Part shown: piece by piece, positions 8,115 through 17,366 of the stretch
Layout: every line of letters starts with the position of its first letter
Numbering within the stretch: the stretch's first letter is position 1
DNA from: an uncultured Gammaproteobacteria bacterium
Lineage (GTDB): Bacteria > Pseudomonadota > Gammaproteobacteria > Arenicellales > JAANXG01
Assembly: GCA_947259705.1 (NCBI GenBank)
Contig: CAMYNL010000006.1
Coordinates: 62,001 to 126,000 of the forward strand
Reading direction: 5' to 3'
Length of the DNA: 64,000 nucleotides
Position numbers and translations under genes: made by a program
Notes under the pieces: model-generated
The model's database searches: none
The model's input: only the letters and a program-made list of their open reading frames with translations
What the model was told of the DNA's origin: nothing

Positions 8115-8945
8115 TTACTCTTCTCCCAGTGCCGTTGCCAGTTCGTCGCCACGACGCACCGCGGCGGCAAACGCCTGGCGGAGGGTGTCGTCGAGTCCTC
8201 GTTGATGCATGACCTGCAGCGCCGCCTCGGTGGTGCCGCCCGGCGAGGTTACGCGGCGGCGCAGTTCCGCGAGCTCCTCGCCACTCTCCATAGCCAGCTT
8301 GGCGGCGCCGAGGCAGGTCTCCAACACCAGCAGGCGGGCGGTGTCGGCGGCCAGACCGTGTTCGATGGCGGCCTGCTCCAGCGTCTCCATGAACAGCATG
8401 AAATAGGCGGGACCGCTGCCGGACAGGGCGGTTACGGTGTCGAGCAGAGACTCCCGGTCCAGCCATACGGTGACGCCCACGGCGCGCAGCAGCGTTTCGG
8501 CAAGGTCGCGCTGTGCGTCGGTCACCATGGCATTGGCGTACAGGGCGGTGGCGCCGGAACCCACCAGTGCAGGTGTGTTCGGCATCGCGCGCACGATCGC
8601 CAACCCGCCGCCCAGCCATTGCTGCAGGCTGGGCTCGCGCACGCCGGCGGCGATAGAGACGATCAGCGGTTGCGAAGCCTGGGCCGCCGTGCGCAGCGGT
8701 ACACAGACCTGCTTCATGACCTGGGGCTTGACCGCCAGTACCACCACGTCGCACTGCTCGACGACGCCCTGGTTCTGCGCCTCGGCCCTCACCCCCAGCC
8801 GGCCGGTGAAGTAGTCGCGCTTGTCAGCGTCGGGCTCGGCGACCAGCAGGCGGTCGCCGGACCAGTGTGTATTGAGCAGTCCGCCCACCAGGCTGCGCGC
8901 CATGTTGCCGCCGCCGATGAATCCAATCAGTTTATCCTGTGCCAT
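8115..8945 (-). CDS. proC: Pyrroline-5-carboxylate reductase
   Basis: 276 residues. It catalyses the last step of proline synthesis, reducing 1-pyrroline-5-carboxylate with NAD(P)H. The N-terminal Rossmann motif GFIGGGNMA, the VRAMPNTPALVGSGATAL segment and the C-terminal signature (ALSGSGPAYFMLF to VTSPGGTTEAAL) are all intact. GAGGA lies about 11 nt upstream of the ATG. yggT and yggU follow with no gap. In Pseudomonas the upstream neighbour is yggS, but here about 600 bp of apparently non-coding DNA intervenes. Confidence 0.95.
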   Translation of the reverse strand: MAQDKLIGFIGGGNMARSLVGGLLNTHWSGDRLLVAEPDADKRDYFTGRLGVRAEAQNQGVVEQCDVVVLAVKPQVMKQVCVPLRTAAQASQPLIVSIAAGVREPSLQQWLGGGLAIVRAMPNTPALVGSGATALYANAMVTDAQRDLAETLLRAVGVTVWLDRESLLDTVTALSGSGPAYFMLFMETLEQAAIEHGLAADTARLLVLETCLGAAKLAMESGEELAELRRRVTSPGGTTEAALQVMHQRGLDDTLRQAFAAAVRRGDELATALGEE

Positions 8946-9553
8946 GTGCGCGTGGTCCTCGAAATGCTGTCGCTGATAGCGCCGTCAGAACCGCTGTTGC
9001 CGGACAGCCAGGCCGCGATGGTCCGTACCGTAACGCCCGTCGCCAATGCGGCCAAGCATGGCCCGGATGCCGCGACGCATCGGATTTTCGTTCTCGGTGA
9101 CGATGTGGGTGTCTGGAAGCTTGTCGTCCATTGTGAACTCGTTCAATACTTGATTAAGCCTTTACGGTCATGAAGTGCGTCATGACCGCCACCCTGTTCT
9201 GGGGCTGGATGAACATGCGGTGGGCGACGCAGGGCTGTTGTTCGGGGCCGAAGAAGGCCACCCGGCAGACCGTGGTGATGCCGACCTTGGCGCCTGCTTC
9301 GTTCCCGGATGCACGCCATCTGGTGCACGCGCTCGACAGCCGCGGCCCTTCCCGGCAGCGCGATCTTGCGGTGCTAGAAATCGATGATCTTTTCTGCATG
9401 TAGCGGTTTCGCCCGGGCGAACAGGTTAATGATCGTATAATCTCCGAAGTGACATTGATCTGGCGTTGCTGGGTAGCCTGCTCCGCCATCGATGGCGTGG
9501 TCAGCGGCTGCGATTCTAGCGCAGCGTGCGGTGCAGCGGCGAGCCGCTCCCGC
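8946..9553. other. 608-bp region without a recognisable gene between yggS and proC
   Basis: These two genes are normally adjacent. Several short frames are open here. One of 48 codons on the minus strand (about 8986-9132) starts MDDKLPDTHIVTENEN, and one of 111 codons on the minus strand (9154-9489) is Arg-rich. Neither shows a known motif or a good ribosome-binding site. The region may hold decayed sequence, a small unrecognised gene or the proC promoter. Confidence 0.4.
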
Positions 9554-10264
9554 TCATGGGCGCGGTCCGAACAACGCGGTGCCGATGCGCACCATGGTCG
9601 CCCCGGCGACGATCGCGATCTCCATGTCCGCGCTCATGCCCATCGACAGGGTGTCGAGATTCAGTCCACCGCGGACCAACTCGCGCTGCAGTTCGTGCAG
9701 GCGGGTAAAGACGGCCAGCTGCTGCGCCGCGTCCAGGTGGGTCGCCGGGATCGTCATCAGTCCCCGCAGGCGCAGCCGCGGCAGCACGGCCACCGCCGCG
9801 GCGGTGGCGGCCACCTGCTCCGGTGCCAGGCCACCCTTGCTTTGCTCACCCTCCAGGTTGATCTGCAGGCACAGGTTCAGGGCCGGCCTGTCGTCGGACC
9901 GCTGGGCGGACAGCCGCTGCGCGTGTTTCACTCGCTCTAGGCTGTGCACCCAGTCGAAGTGGGCGGCGATCTCGCGCGTCTTGTTACCCTGGATACGGCC
10001 GATGAAGTGCCAGCACAGCGCCAGGTCGGCCAGCTCGGCCTGCTTGGCGACCGCTTCCTGGACGTAGTTCTCCCCAAAATCGCGCTGCCCCAGCGCCGCC
10101 AGTTCGCGGATCGCGTCGGCGCTCTGCCGCTTGCTGACCGCCAGCAGCCGCACGCTGCCCGGGGCGCGCGCATGGAGGTGCTCGGCCTGCGTGATCGCAG
10201 CGCGCACACGGCTGAGCCGCTGTCCGGGAGACAAAGCCTGCAGAATCAGTCTTGTGTGAGCCAA
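9554..10264 (-). CDS. yggS: YggS/PLPBP family pyridoxal-phosphate homeostasis protein
   Basis: About 230 residues, single-domain PLP-binding TIM barrel related to alanine racemase. Seen are LLAVSKRQ with the PLP lysine, FGENYVQEA, WHFIGRIQGNK, LRGLMTIPA and the phosphate-binding end LSMGMSADMEIAI and MVRIGTALFG. The family buffers free PLP and carries no catalytic activity of its own. No ATG is available; TTG at 10264 or an internal TTG at 10234 (closer to the usual family start) are candidates. It is divergent from pilT, as in Pseudomonas. Confidence 0.9.
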   Translation of the reverse strand: MAHTRLILQALSPGQRLSRVRAAITQAEHLHARAPGSVRLLAVSKRQSADAIRELAALGQRDFGENYVQEAVAKQAELADLALCWHFIGRIQGNKTREIAAHFDWVHSLERVKHAQRLSAQRSDDRPALNLCLQINLEGEQSKGGLAPEQVAATAAAVAVLPRLRLRGLMTIPATHLDAAQQLAVFTRLHELQRELVRGGLNLDTLSMGMSADMEIAIVAGATMVRIGTALFGPRP

Positions 10265-10279
10265 ATGCCCCGTTATACT
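10252..10279 (+). promoter_or_regulatory. Candidate sigma70 promoter for pilTU
   Basis: TATACT at 10274-10279 is a good -10 element, with a weak TTGTGT at 10252-10257 (16-bp spacer). It lies about 60 bp upstream of the pilT ATG. Confidence 0.35.
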
Positions 10280-10340
10280 TTCACAGATGGGAGAGGTGAA
10301 CCGCTTCCAGGATTATTATTGACCTCAGCAGGAGACCGCA

Positions 10341-11435
10341 ATGGACATTTCCGAGTTGCTGGCGTTCGCGCACAAAAAAAACGCGTCGGACCTGCACCTG
10401 TCCGCGGGTATGCCGCCGTTGATCCGCGTCGACGGTGATATCAAACGCATCAACGTGGATCCGTTGGAGGACCGTACCGTCCACAACATGATCTACGACA
10501 TCATGAACGACAAGCAGCAGAAGGCCTACGAGGAGTTCCTGGAGACCGACTTCTCGTTCGAACTGCCGAACATCGCGCGCTTCCGTGTCAACGCCTTCAA
10601 CCAGAACCGCGGACCCTCGGCGGTGTTCCGTACCATTCCCAGCACGGTGTTGAACCTAGAGCAGCTCAGCGCGCCTGCGGTGTTCCGCGACATGTGCATG
10701 AAGCCGCGCGGGCTGGTGCTGGTGACCGGGCCCACCGGTTCAGGCAAGTCCACTACCCTGGCAGGCATGGTGGACCATGTAAACGAGAGCCTGTACTCGC
10801 ACATCCTCACCATCGAGGACCCCATCGAGTTCGTGCACACCAGTAAGAACTGCCTGATCAACCAGCGTGAGCTCGGACCGCATACGCTGGGCTTTGCCGA
10901 GGCACTCCGTTCGGCCCTGCGCGAGGACCCCGACGTGATCATGGTGGGTGAGATGCGTGACCTGGAGACCATCCGGCTGGCGCTCACCGCGGCGGAGACC
11001 GGGCACTTGGTGTTCGCCACCCTGCATACGAGTTCCGCCGCCAAGACCGTGGATCGCATCATCGACGTCTTCCCCGCTGGTGAAAAAGACATGGTGCGGA
11101 CCATGCTTTCCGAGTCCCTGATGGCGGTGATTTCCCAGACCCTGCTGAAGAAGGTGGGCGGCGGCCGCATCGCCGCGTGGGAAATCATGGTGGCGAACTC
11201 CGCCGTCCGCAACCTCATCCGGGAAGCCAAGGTGCCGCAGATGTACTCGGTGATCCAGACCGGTCAGGCGGAAGGCATGCAGACCCTGGACCAGCACCTG
11301 GTGGAACTGGTCCGCAACCGCATGGTGTCGGTGGACGAAGCCCGCATGCGGGCGGTGGACAAGAGCAAGTTCAGCGCCGCCGCCACGTCCAGCGCAGCCG
11401 CCACGTCCAGCGCAGCCACCGCAGGGAGACGCTAG
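10341..11435 (+). CDS. pilT: Type IV pilus retraction ATPase PilT
   Basis: 364 residues. Cytoplasmic hexameric ATPase that depolymerises type IV pili for twitching. Present are the N-terminal DISELLAFAHKKNASDLHLS, Walker A GPTGSGKSTT, Asp-box ILTIEDPIEF, Walker B DPDVIMVGEMRD, the His box TAAETGHLVFATLHT and the PilT-specific AIRNLIRE-like helix (here AVRNLIRE). The C-terminus ends in an unusual Ala/Ser/Thr tail encoded by an 18-bp tandem repeat, not part of the conserved core. GCAGGAG sits about 8 nt upstream. pilU starts directly after the stop codon. Confidence 0.97.
   Translation: MDISELLAFAHKKNASDLHLSAGMPPLIRVDGDIKRINVDPLEDRTVHNMIYDIMNDKQQKAYEEFLETDFSFELPNIARFRVNAFNQNRGPSAVFRTIPSTVLNLEQLSAPAVFRDMCMKPRGLVLVTGPTGSGKSTTLAGMVDHVNESLYSHILTIEDPIEFVHTSKNCLINQRELGPHTLGFAEALRSALREDPDVIMVGEMRDLETIRLALTAAETGHLVFATLHTSSAAKTVDRIIDVFPAGEKDMVRTMLSESLMAVISQTLLKKVGGGRIAAWEIMVANSAVRNLIREAKVPQMYSVIQTGQAEGMQTLDQHLVELVRNRMVSVDEARMRAVDKSKFSAAATSSAAATSSAATAGRR
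11382..11417 (+). repeat. 18-bp tandem repeat (two copies) in the 3' end of pilT
   Basis: GCCACGTCCAGCGCAGCC occurs at 11382-11399 and again at 11400-11417, identical. It encodes the repeated Ala-Thr-Ser-Ser-Ala-Ala tail of PilT. In-frame slippage could change tail length without frameshift. Confidence 0.9.
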
Positions 11436-12548
11436 ATGGTTTTCACCGATTTCTTGAAATTGATAGTGCATAAGAAGGCTTCGGACCTGTTCATCACCGC
11501 CGGCGTGCCGCCCAGCCTCAAGGTGGACGGCAAGATCACCCCCATCACCAAGCAGGCGCTGACCCCGGAGCAGACCCGGGACATGGCCTACAGCATCATG
11601 AACGAGGAGCAGCGGCGCCAGTTCGAGGCCAGCAACGAATGCAATTTCGCGCTCAACCCGGTGGAGATCGGCCGCTTCCGCGTCAACGTGTTCGTGCAGC
11701 AGGCGCGTGTCGGCATGGTGCTGCGGACCATTCAGACCTACATCCCCAAGTTCGAGGAGCTGCACCTCCCCCCGGTGATGCGGGAGATCGCCATGGCCAA
11801 GCGCGGCATGGTGGTCTTCGTCGGCGGCACCGGCACCGGCAAGAGCACGTCCATGGCCTCCATGGTGGGCTACCGTAACGAGCACAGCTATGGCCACATC
11901 ATCACTATCGAGGACCCCATCGAGTTCGTTCACCAGCATCGCAACTGCATCATCACCCAGCGCGAGATCGGGGTCGACACCGAGTCCTGGGAAGTGGCGC
12001 TGACCAACGCCATGCGCCAGGCGCCGGACGTGATCCAGATCGGTGAGATACGCCATCGCGAGACCATGGACAACGCGGTCATCTTTGCCGAGACTGGACA
12101 TTTGTGTATCGCCACGCTGCATGCCAACAATACCTACCAGGCGCTGGACCGCATCTTGAACTTCTTCCCCGAGGACCGGCGCGCGCAGCTGCTGATGGAC
12201 CTTTCGTTGAACCTCCGGGCATTGATCTCGCAGCGGCTGCTGCCCATCAAGGGCAGCAAGGGGCGGGTCCCGGCGGTTGAGATCATGATCAATACGCCGC
12301 TGGTCTCCGACCTGATCCTCAAAGGCAAGGTCGACGAGATCCGCGATGTCATCGGCCGCTCCCGGGAGGCGGGGATGCAGACCTTCGACCAGTCCCTGTT
12401 CGATCTATACGAAGAAGACCTGATTTCCTACGAGGAAGCGATACGCAACGCCGATTCCGAGAATGACCTGCGCCTGCGTATCAAGCTGGAGAGCAAGGGT
12501 TCACGGGCCTCGGAACTTGGCGAGAGCATGCGAAACGTTACGTTCTGA
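11436..12548 (+). CDS. pilU: PilT-like retraction ATPase PilU
   Basis: 370 residues. Paralogue of PilT that assists pilus retraction in a PilT-dependent way. Motifs: KKASDLFITAGVPPSLKVDG, Walker A GGTGTGKSTS, IITIEDPIEFVH, APDVIQIGEIRH and FAETGHLCIATLHAN. The C-terminal EAGMQTFDQSLFDLYEEDLISYEEAIRNADS is typical of PilU. GGGAG lies 8 nt before the ATG, within the end of pilT. Confidence 0.97.
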   Translation: MVFTDFLKLIVHKKASDLFITAGVPPSLKVDGKITPITKQALTPEQTRDMAYSIMNEEQRRQFEASNECNFALNPVEIGRFRVNVFVQQARVGMVLRTIQTYIPKFEELHLPPVMREIAMAKRGMVVFVGGTGTGKSTSMASMVGYRNEHSYGHIITIEDPIEFVHQHRNCIITQREIGVDTESWEVALTNAMRQAPDVIQIGEIRHRETMDNAVIFAETGHLCIATLHANNTYQALDRILNFFPEDRRAQLLMDLSLNLRALISQRLLPIKGSKGRVPAVEIMINTPLVSDLILKGKVDEIRDVIGRSREAGMQTFDQSLFDLYEEDLISYEEAIRNADSENDLRLRIKLESKGSRASELGESMRNVTF

Positions 12549-13387
12549 CCACCGGGCGCGTTGGCATGACGCCCGCTCCGGCGAGGAACAGCCCGGGGCA
12601 GGTGGGGAACCCGGCGCGGTGAGCGCCCGGACGCCGCCGGACCCCGGAAGCCATCGTAACCGTCCCTGTGGCGGTGGCAGGCGCAGTAAACATTACGGTG
12701 GTGGCCGGAACAACGCAGCGGGTATCGGCCGCGATGACCAAGCAGGTCCTGGAACGGCAGCTGCGCCGCTTGCTGCGTGCCAGAGCCCGGGGTGACCGGC
12801 CGCAGGTGGCGAGTGGCTGCCGCGAAGTCCTCCACGCAATCCCAAACCAAGTCCAGGTGCTGCGGTGCTGATCCAGGCCAGGCGCCCGGGAAATGATCCC
12901 GATGCCGTCGGGCTGCTGGGGCAGCGCCTGCAGCGTTACCTTCCCCAAGACAGCGAGGCCGCGGCAGAGCTTGGCGAGTACCAGGCGCGGCACTGTCAAC
13001 ATCGCCCGAGACGAGACCCCGTTACGGAAGATGGTACTACGCCTGGACCCGGGGAATCGCCGCGCCCACCTCGCACTGGGCCCGCGGCGCTCTGTTGTTA
13101 ACCCTGGACAGCGCCGCGCAGCGTCACAACCCTCGCTGCGAGCGGTGACCGTGCTGCGCAACTCCCCCGCAGGCCGCGGACGAGCCGCGTCGTAGATCGG
13201 CAACAGCCACTCGGAAAGCGAACAGCCGGGCGGCGCCAGCAGGGATTTCGCCGCCACCGATGCCGACAACCAGGGTGGCCGGCAACTGCTGATAGCGCGC
13301 TACGTCCCGCTGCGCTCGATCACCCTGCACCTGTCATCGCAGGCACCGGCCGCGGTCCAGGTGACGACGCTGTGCCGAGGATGCGGC
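12549..13387. other. 839-bp gene-poor region downstream of pilU
   Basis: No intact gene is recognised. The central part carries the decayed TPR-like fragments described separately. Long open frames exist on both strands but show Arg/Pro-rich composition typical of antisense frames in GC-rich DNA. Confidence 0.5.
12733..13110 (+). pseudogene. Possible decayed TPR-containing gene
   Basis: Three neighbouring pieces in different frames together resemble a tetratricopeptide array, as seen in TPR-sulfotransferase proteins. Piece one is MTKQVLERQLRRLLRARARG and on to SGCREVLHAIPN. Piece two is GNDPDAVGLLGQRLQRYLPQ. Piece three, RKMVLRLDPGNRRAHLALG, is a typical TPR turn. Stops and frame changes between them indicate a relic. 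This rests on motif impression only. Confidence 0.35.
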
Positions 13388-14077
13388 TCAAGGCGCCGAG
13401 GCGTGCTCCCAGTCGAGCGCGAGCCGCTCGCGGTACTGCCACAACGCACAGCCCATGAGATAGGCCATGGCGAGCAGGAAATACATGGCGCACAGATCGT
13501 AGAAGAACAGCTGCAGACCGTGGTGCTGGAAGGCGCTGAGCAGGTCGAAGCTCAGCTGCGCCAGCAGCCACAGCGCGGCCAGCAGCAGACACAGCACCAG
13601 GTAGGCGGTGCCGATGCGCCGCACCAGCGTCCACAGCAACAGCGGGTTGACCGCGCGCAGGAAGCTGTTCTCCAGCGCGATCACCATCGCCGTGGCCGGG
13701 GCCGCCAGGTTCGCCACCGCCAGTACCACGACACCGCCCGCAGCACCGAGCAGGCGCACGCCGATGCTGTACAGCATGGCGAAGAGGATGATTACGCCGA
13801 ATTGTTTCAGCGCCATTTCCAGATCGCTGTTGAACAGGCGCAGGCTGATGGCCGGCGGGTCGTCGCGGCCGGCCGCGGCGCGCAACATCGCCGCGTAGGC
13901 ATACCGCAGCAGCAGTATGAACAGCGCCACCTGCAGTATGCCGCCCCAGGGGCCGGGTCGGTAGGAGACGGCCCCCACGGCCGCCAGGCCGAATACCACC
14001 CAAAGCGCCGGCGGTCGAGCGGGATAGGCCAGCGCAGCCGGCAGCCGCTGCCAGAAAGGGGCGCCGTCCAACCTCAT
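13388..14077 (-). CDS. Polytopic inner-membrane protein of unknown function
   Basis: 229 residues with about six hydrophobic segments (for example PPALWVVFGLAAVGAVSY, LQVALFILLLRYAYAAML, TAYLVLCLLLAALWLLAQL and AMYFLLAMAYLMGCALW). Between segments it has a polar stretch SLRLFNSDLEMALKQFG. I do not recognise the family with confidence; it resembles DUF4013/BPSS1780-type membrane proteins. The ATG at 14077 begins MRLDGAPFWQRLPAAL. The frame is open further upstream but overlaps pyrC' there, so the ATG is preferred. It lies 119 bp downstream of pyrC', on the same strand. Confidence 0.65.
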   Translation of the reverse strand: MRLDGAPFWQRLPAALAYPARPPALWVVFGLAAVGAVSYRPGPWGGILQVALFILLLRYAYAAMLRAAAGRDDPPAISLRLFNSDLEMALKQFGVIILFAMLYSIGVRLLGAAGGVVVLAVANLAAPATAMVIALENSFLRAVNPLLLWTLVRRIGTAYLVLCLLLAALWLLAQLSFDLLSAFQHHGLQLFFYDLCAMYFLLAMAYLMGCALWQYRERLALDWEHASAP

Positions 14078-14196
14078 GCCGGGGTCGCGGCGGGGACCCG
14101 GCCGGTCGGGTACAGGCTGCGGCCCGGATGGCTGCCGGTGGGCGGTAAGCGAGACGGCGGCGCCGGACGAGCTACGCGGCTCATGGTCCGGCAGTG

Positions 14197-15480
14197 TCAG
14201 ACCGGATCGGCCTGGAACGCGATCTCGCCGCCGATCAGGGTATAGGTGACGCGGCCGCGCAGCGGCCAGCCCTGGAACGGAGTATTCCTGCCGCGGCTGA
14301 GCATGCGCTCGTGGTCGAAGGTCCACTCCAGCTCGGGGTCAAAGATGCAGATGTCGGCGGTGGCGCCGACCCCCAGGTGACCGGCGTCGATGCCCAGGAT
14401 CTTGGCCGGCTTGCAGGTTAGCAGCGCGATGGCGTCCGACAGGTTGAGGATCTTGTCGTCGACCAGCTTCAGGGTCAGCGGCAGCAGTGTCTCCAACCCG
14501 GAGATGCCGGGTTCCGATTCGCTGAACGGGGCCAGCTTTGCATCCGGCTCGTGAGGCTGGTGGTCGGAGCAGATGGCGTCGATGATGCCCGCCTTCAGTG
14601 CCCAGCGTAGACGGTCGCGGTCGCGCTGACCGCGCAGCGGCGGCAGCACGTGACACTGGGTGTTGAAGAAGCCGATGTCGTGTTCGGTCAGGTGCAGGTG
14701 GTGGGCGGTGACGTCAGCGGTCACCGGCAGACCCCGCTCGCGCGCCTGGGCTACCATGTCCACGGCGCGGGCGCTGGACAAGTGACACAGATGGCAACGC
14801 GCCCCGGTGGTCTCGATCAGCGCCAGGTCGCGCGCCACCCCCACCGTCTCCGCTGCCTCCGGGATCGCCGGCAGACCCAGTCGTGTGCTGATCTCGCCCT
14901 CGTGCACGCAGCCATTGCCCTGCAGCCAGGGATCCTGGCAATGCAGGAAAACTGTGAGCCCGAAGGTGGACGCGTATTGCATGGCGCGGCGCATCACCAC
15001 GGTGTCCTTAACCGGCGCCAGGGCGTTGCTGACGCCGACGCAGCCGGCCTCGTCCAGCGCCGCCATGTCGGTCAGCGCAGTGCCCTCGAGGTTGCGGGTG
15101 AGGGCGCCGCAGGGATGGATGAAACTCTTACCGATCTGCCAGGCTCGCTGTTGGATCATCTGCGCCATAGCCGGGGTGTCGATCACCGGGTTGGTGTCCG
15201 GCGGTATGCAGAGGGTGGTGATGCCGCCGCTGACGGCGGCGTCGATCTCGCTGCCGATGGTGGCCTTGTGCTCCTGGCCGGGCTCGCGCAGCCGTGCGCG
15301 CAGGTCCACCAGCCCGGGGCACACCACCAATCCGGCGGCGTCGATCTCCCGCAGCGGCTCGAAGTCCCCCGGCGCGTGGTCCAGGGCCGCCACGAAGCCG
15401 TCGTTGATGAACAGCGTGTGTACGCCGTCGATGCCACGCGTGGGATCGACGACGCGGCCGTTTCTGATCACCAGCCCCAT
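14197..15480 (-). CDS. pyrC': Dihydroorotase-like, non-catalytic aspartate transcarbamoylase partner (PyrC')
   Basis: 427 residues with the full amidohydrolase fold. The metal-binding HxH that normally precedes REPG is replaced by Arg61-Ala-Arg63 (CPGLVDLRARLREPG). Other family residues such as DHQPH remain. In Pseudomonas an inactive pyrC' product forms a dodecamer with aspartate transcarbamoylase (PyrB) and is needed for its activity. The overlap with pyrB (ATGA) and the pyrR-pyrB-pyrC' order match that arrangement. A genuine pyrC must therefore lie elsewhere in the genome. Confidence 0.9.
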   Translation of the reverse strand: MGLVIRNGRVVDPTRGIDGVHTLFINDGFVAALDHAPGDFEPLREIDAAGLVVCPGLVDLRARLREPGQEHKATIGSEIDAAVSGGITTLCIPPDTNPVIDTPAMAQMIQQRAWQIGKSFIHPCGALTRNLEGTALTDMAALDEAGCVGVSNALAPVKDTVVMRRAMQYASTFGLTVFLHCQDPWLQGNGCVHEGEISTRLGLPAIPEAAETVGVARDLALIETTGARCHLCHLSSARAVDMVAQARERGLPVTADVTAHHLHLTEHDIGFFNTQCHVLPPLRGQRDRDRLRWALKAGIIDAICSDHQPHEPDAKLAPFSESEPGISGLETLLPLTLKLVDDKILNLSDAIALLTCKPAKILGIDAGHLGVGATADICIFDPELEWTFDHERMLSRGRNTPFQGWPLRGRVTYTLIGGEIAFQADPV

Positions 15481-16451
15481 CAGTCCTCCCGCCTCGCCGC
15501 CTGACCGCCCATCAGCAAGGCCATGATGGACATGCGCACCGCGATGCCGTTGGTGACCTGGCTGAGGATCAGCGAGTGCGGGCCATCCGCGACCTCGCTG
15601 GCGATCTCCAGGCCTCGATTGATGGGTCCCGGATGCATCACCATCACTCGTGGCGAGGCATAGGCCAGCTTGTCGGGGGTCAGGCCGTACAGGTTGAAAT
15701 ACTCCTGCTGGCTGGAGATCAGACTGCCCTGCATACGCTCCAGCTGCAGCCGCAGCATGATCACCACGTCAACATTCTCCAGCCCGCGACGCATGTCGCT
15801 GAAGGGCTGCACGCCGAGTCGCTCCACCTCGGTGGGCAGCAGGGTCCTGGGCGCCACCACCCGCACCTCCGGCACCCCGAGGATGTTGAGGGCATGGATC
15901 TGCGAGCGCGCCACCCGGGAATGCAGAATGTCGCCGACGATGGCCACCTTCAGGTTTTCGAAATCCTGCCGGTGCTGGCGGATGGTGAACATGTCCAGCA
16001 TGGCCTGGGTGGGATGGGCGTGGCGACCGTCCCCGGCGTTGATGATGCTGACATGCGGCGGCACGTGCTGGGCGATCAGATAGGCGGCGCCGCTGTGGGC
16101 GTCCCGCACCACGAACAGGTCGGTATGCATGGCCTCGAGATTGCGTACCGTGTCCAGCACCGTCTCACCCTTGCTGGTGGCGAGGCGGTTGGGGTTGAGG
16201 TTGATGACGTCGGCGGACAGCCGCTTGGCGGCGATTTCGAAGGTGGTGCGGGTGCGCGTGCTGCTCTCGAAAAACAGGTTCACCACCGTTTTGCCGCGCA
16301 GCAGCGGCACCTTCTTGATTTCCCGCTCGCCGAAGCTGATGAAGGTCTCGGCGGTATCGAGAATACGGGTGAGGGTGTCGCGCTTGAGGCCTTCTACGGT
16401 GAGGAAATGACGCAGCTCGCCGTCTTCCCGGTACTGCAGGTCCGTGCTCAC
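15480..16451 (-). CDS. pyrB: Aspartate carbamoyltransferase catalytic subunit
   Basis: 323 residues. Joins carbamoyl phosphate and aspartate, the committed step of pyrimidine synthesis. Visible are the carbamoyl-phosphate loop [19 protein letters not shown], the [11 protein letters not shown] segment and [11 protein letters not shown]. No pyrI regulatory gene follows; the partner is the adjacent PyrC'. GTG start overlaps the pyrR stop as GTGA, and the stop overlaps the pyrC' start, so the three are translationally coupled. Confidence 0.97.
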   Translation of the reverse strand: MSTDLQYREDGELRHFLTVEGLKRDTLTRILDTAETFISFGEREIKKVPLLRGKTVVNLFFESSTRTRTTFEIAAKRLSADVINLNPNRLATSKGETVLDTVRNLEAMHTDLFVVRDAHSGAAYLIAQHVPPHVSIINAGDGRHAHPTQAMLDMFTIRQHRQDFENLKVAIVGDILHSRVARSQIHALNILGVPEVRVVAPRTLLPTEVERLGVQPFSDMRRGLENVDVVIMLRLQLERMQGSLISSQQEYFNLYGLTPDKLAYASPRVMVMHPGPINRGLEIASEVADGPHSLILSQVTNGIAVRMSIMALLMGGQAARRED

Positions 16452-16951
16452 GGAACGCGCTCGAGTATGTCCAGGCGCAGTGCGTCCGGGCCCGCCAGCT
16501 TGACGTGCTCGTGCGCGGTCAGCTGCAGGTGCTGTCCGACCACGTCGGCCTGTATCGGCAGCTCGCGCCCGTTGCGCTCCACCAATACCGCCAGCAGTAT
16601 CGAGCGCGGCCGCCCGTAGTCGAAGATCACGTTCATCGCCGCGCGGGTGGTGCGCCCGGTGTGCAGCACGTCGTCCACCAGGATGATGTGCCGGTCGTCG
16701 ACGCCCACCGGCAGGTGCGAGGCCTTGACCTCCGGGTTCATGCCGATGCGGGTGAAATCGTCGCGGTAAAAGCTGATGTCCAGCACGCCCAGCGGCTCGG
16801 TCATCTGCAGCTGCCGGTGCAGCTGCTCCGCCAGCCAGGCGCCGCCGGTGTGAATGCCCACCATGAGCGCCTGCTGGGCCGTCATCGGCTGCAGCGCCTG
16901 CCCCATGTTCGCGAGCAGTTGCTCAACCGTCGGTATGGTGGTCGGGTTCAC
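16448..16951 (-). CDS. pyrR: PyrR bifunctional regulator / uracil phosphoribosyltransferase
   Basis: 167 residues, phosphoribosyltransferase fold with the PRPP motif [18 protein letters not shown]. In Gram-positives PyrR attenuates pyr transcription. In Pseudomonas, where it also precedes pyrB, it acts as a regulator of the pyr genes. I see no obvious attenuator hairpin before pyrB, since the genes overlap. GTG start lies inside the 3' end of ruvX (29-nt overlap). Confidence 0.93.
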   Translation of the reverse strand: MNPTTIPTVEQLLANMGQALQPMTAQQALMVGIHTGGAWLAEQLHRQLQMTEPLGVLDISFYRDDFTRIGMNPEVKASHLPVGVDDRHIILVDDVLHTGRTTRAAMNVIFDYGRPRSILLAVLVERNGRELPIQADVVGQHLQLTAHEHVKLAGPDALRLDILERVP

Positions 16952-17366
16952 GCGGGCGTTGTTGATAGAAGAAGGTCTCCAGGATCAGGCTTGCCGCAAC
17001 CTGGTCACGGCGCCGCTGCCGACTTCTGGCGGGCTGACCCGCCAGCGCCTCGTTGGCGCTCTCGGTAGTCAGCGTCTCGTCGATCCAGTGCACCGGCAGA
17101 TTGTAACGATTGCCGAGCGTTTGCCCAAACCGCCCTGCCCGGCGGCTGGCCGCGGTGGCCGCGCCGGCGCTCAGCGGCAGGCCGACTACCAGCCCGGTGG
17201 GCGACCATTGCTCGATCAGCCGTGAGATCCGGTCCCAGTCAGGTCTGCCGTCGACGGCCTCGACGGTGGCCAGCGGACGTGCGCTGCGGGTGAGGTCCTG
17301 ACCCACGGCGACGCCGATCTTTTTGGTTCCGAAATCGAAGGCGAGGTAGATCGCCGGCCGGCTCAA
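16923..17366 (-). CDS. ruvX: Holliday junction resolvase-like RuvX (YqgF)
   Basis: 147 residues, RNase H-like fold: N-terminal YLAFDFGTKKIGVAVGQ with the first acidic residue, GLVVGLPLSAG, and WIDETLTTESAN. The family is implicated in pre-16S rRNA 5' maturation and Holliday junction processing. It starts with TTG at 17366, overlapping the yqgE stop (TTGA); no better start exists. yqgE-ruvX is a very common pair. Confidence 0.93.
   Translation of the reverse strand: MSRPAIYLAFDFGTKKIGVAVGQDLTRSARPLATVEAVDGRPDWDRISRLIEQWSPTGLVVGLPLSAGAATAASRRAGRFGQTLGNRYNLPVHWIDETLTTESANEALAGQPARSRQRRRDQVAASLILETFFYQQRPREPDHHTDG

Noticed and set aside
10740-12122. A 460-codon minus-strand frame opposite pilT and pilU
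   Set aside because: It mirrors the paralogous codon patterns of pilT/pilU, is His-rich and has no family features.
12538-13269. A 243-codon minus-strand frame downstream of pilU
   Set aside because: Ser/Arg/Pro-rich with no motifs; the opposite strand carries the more protein-like TPR fragments.
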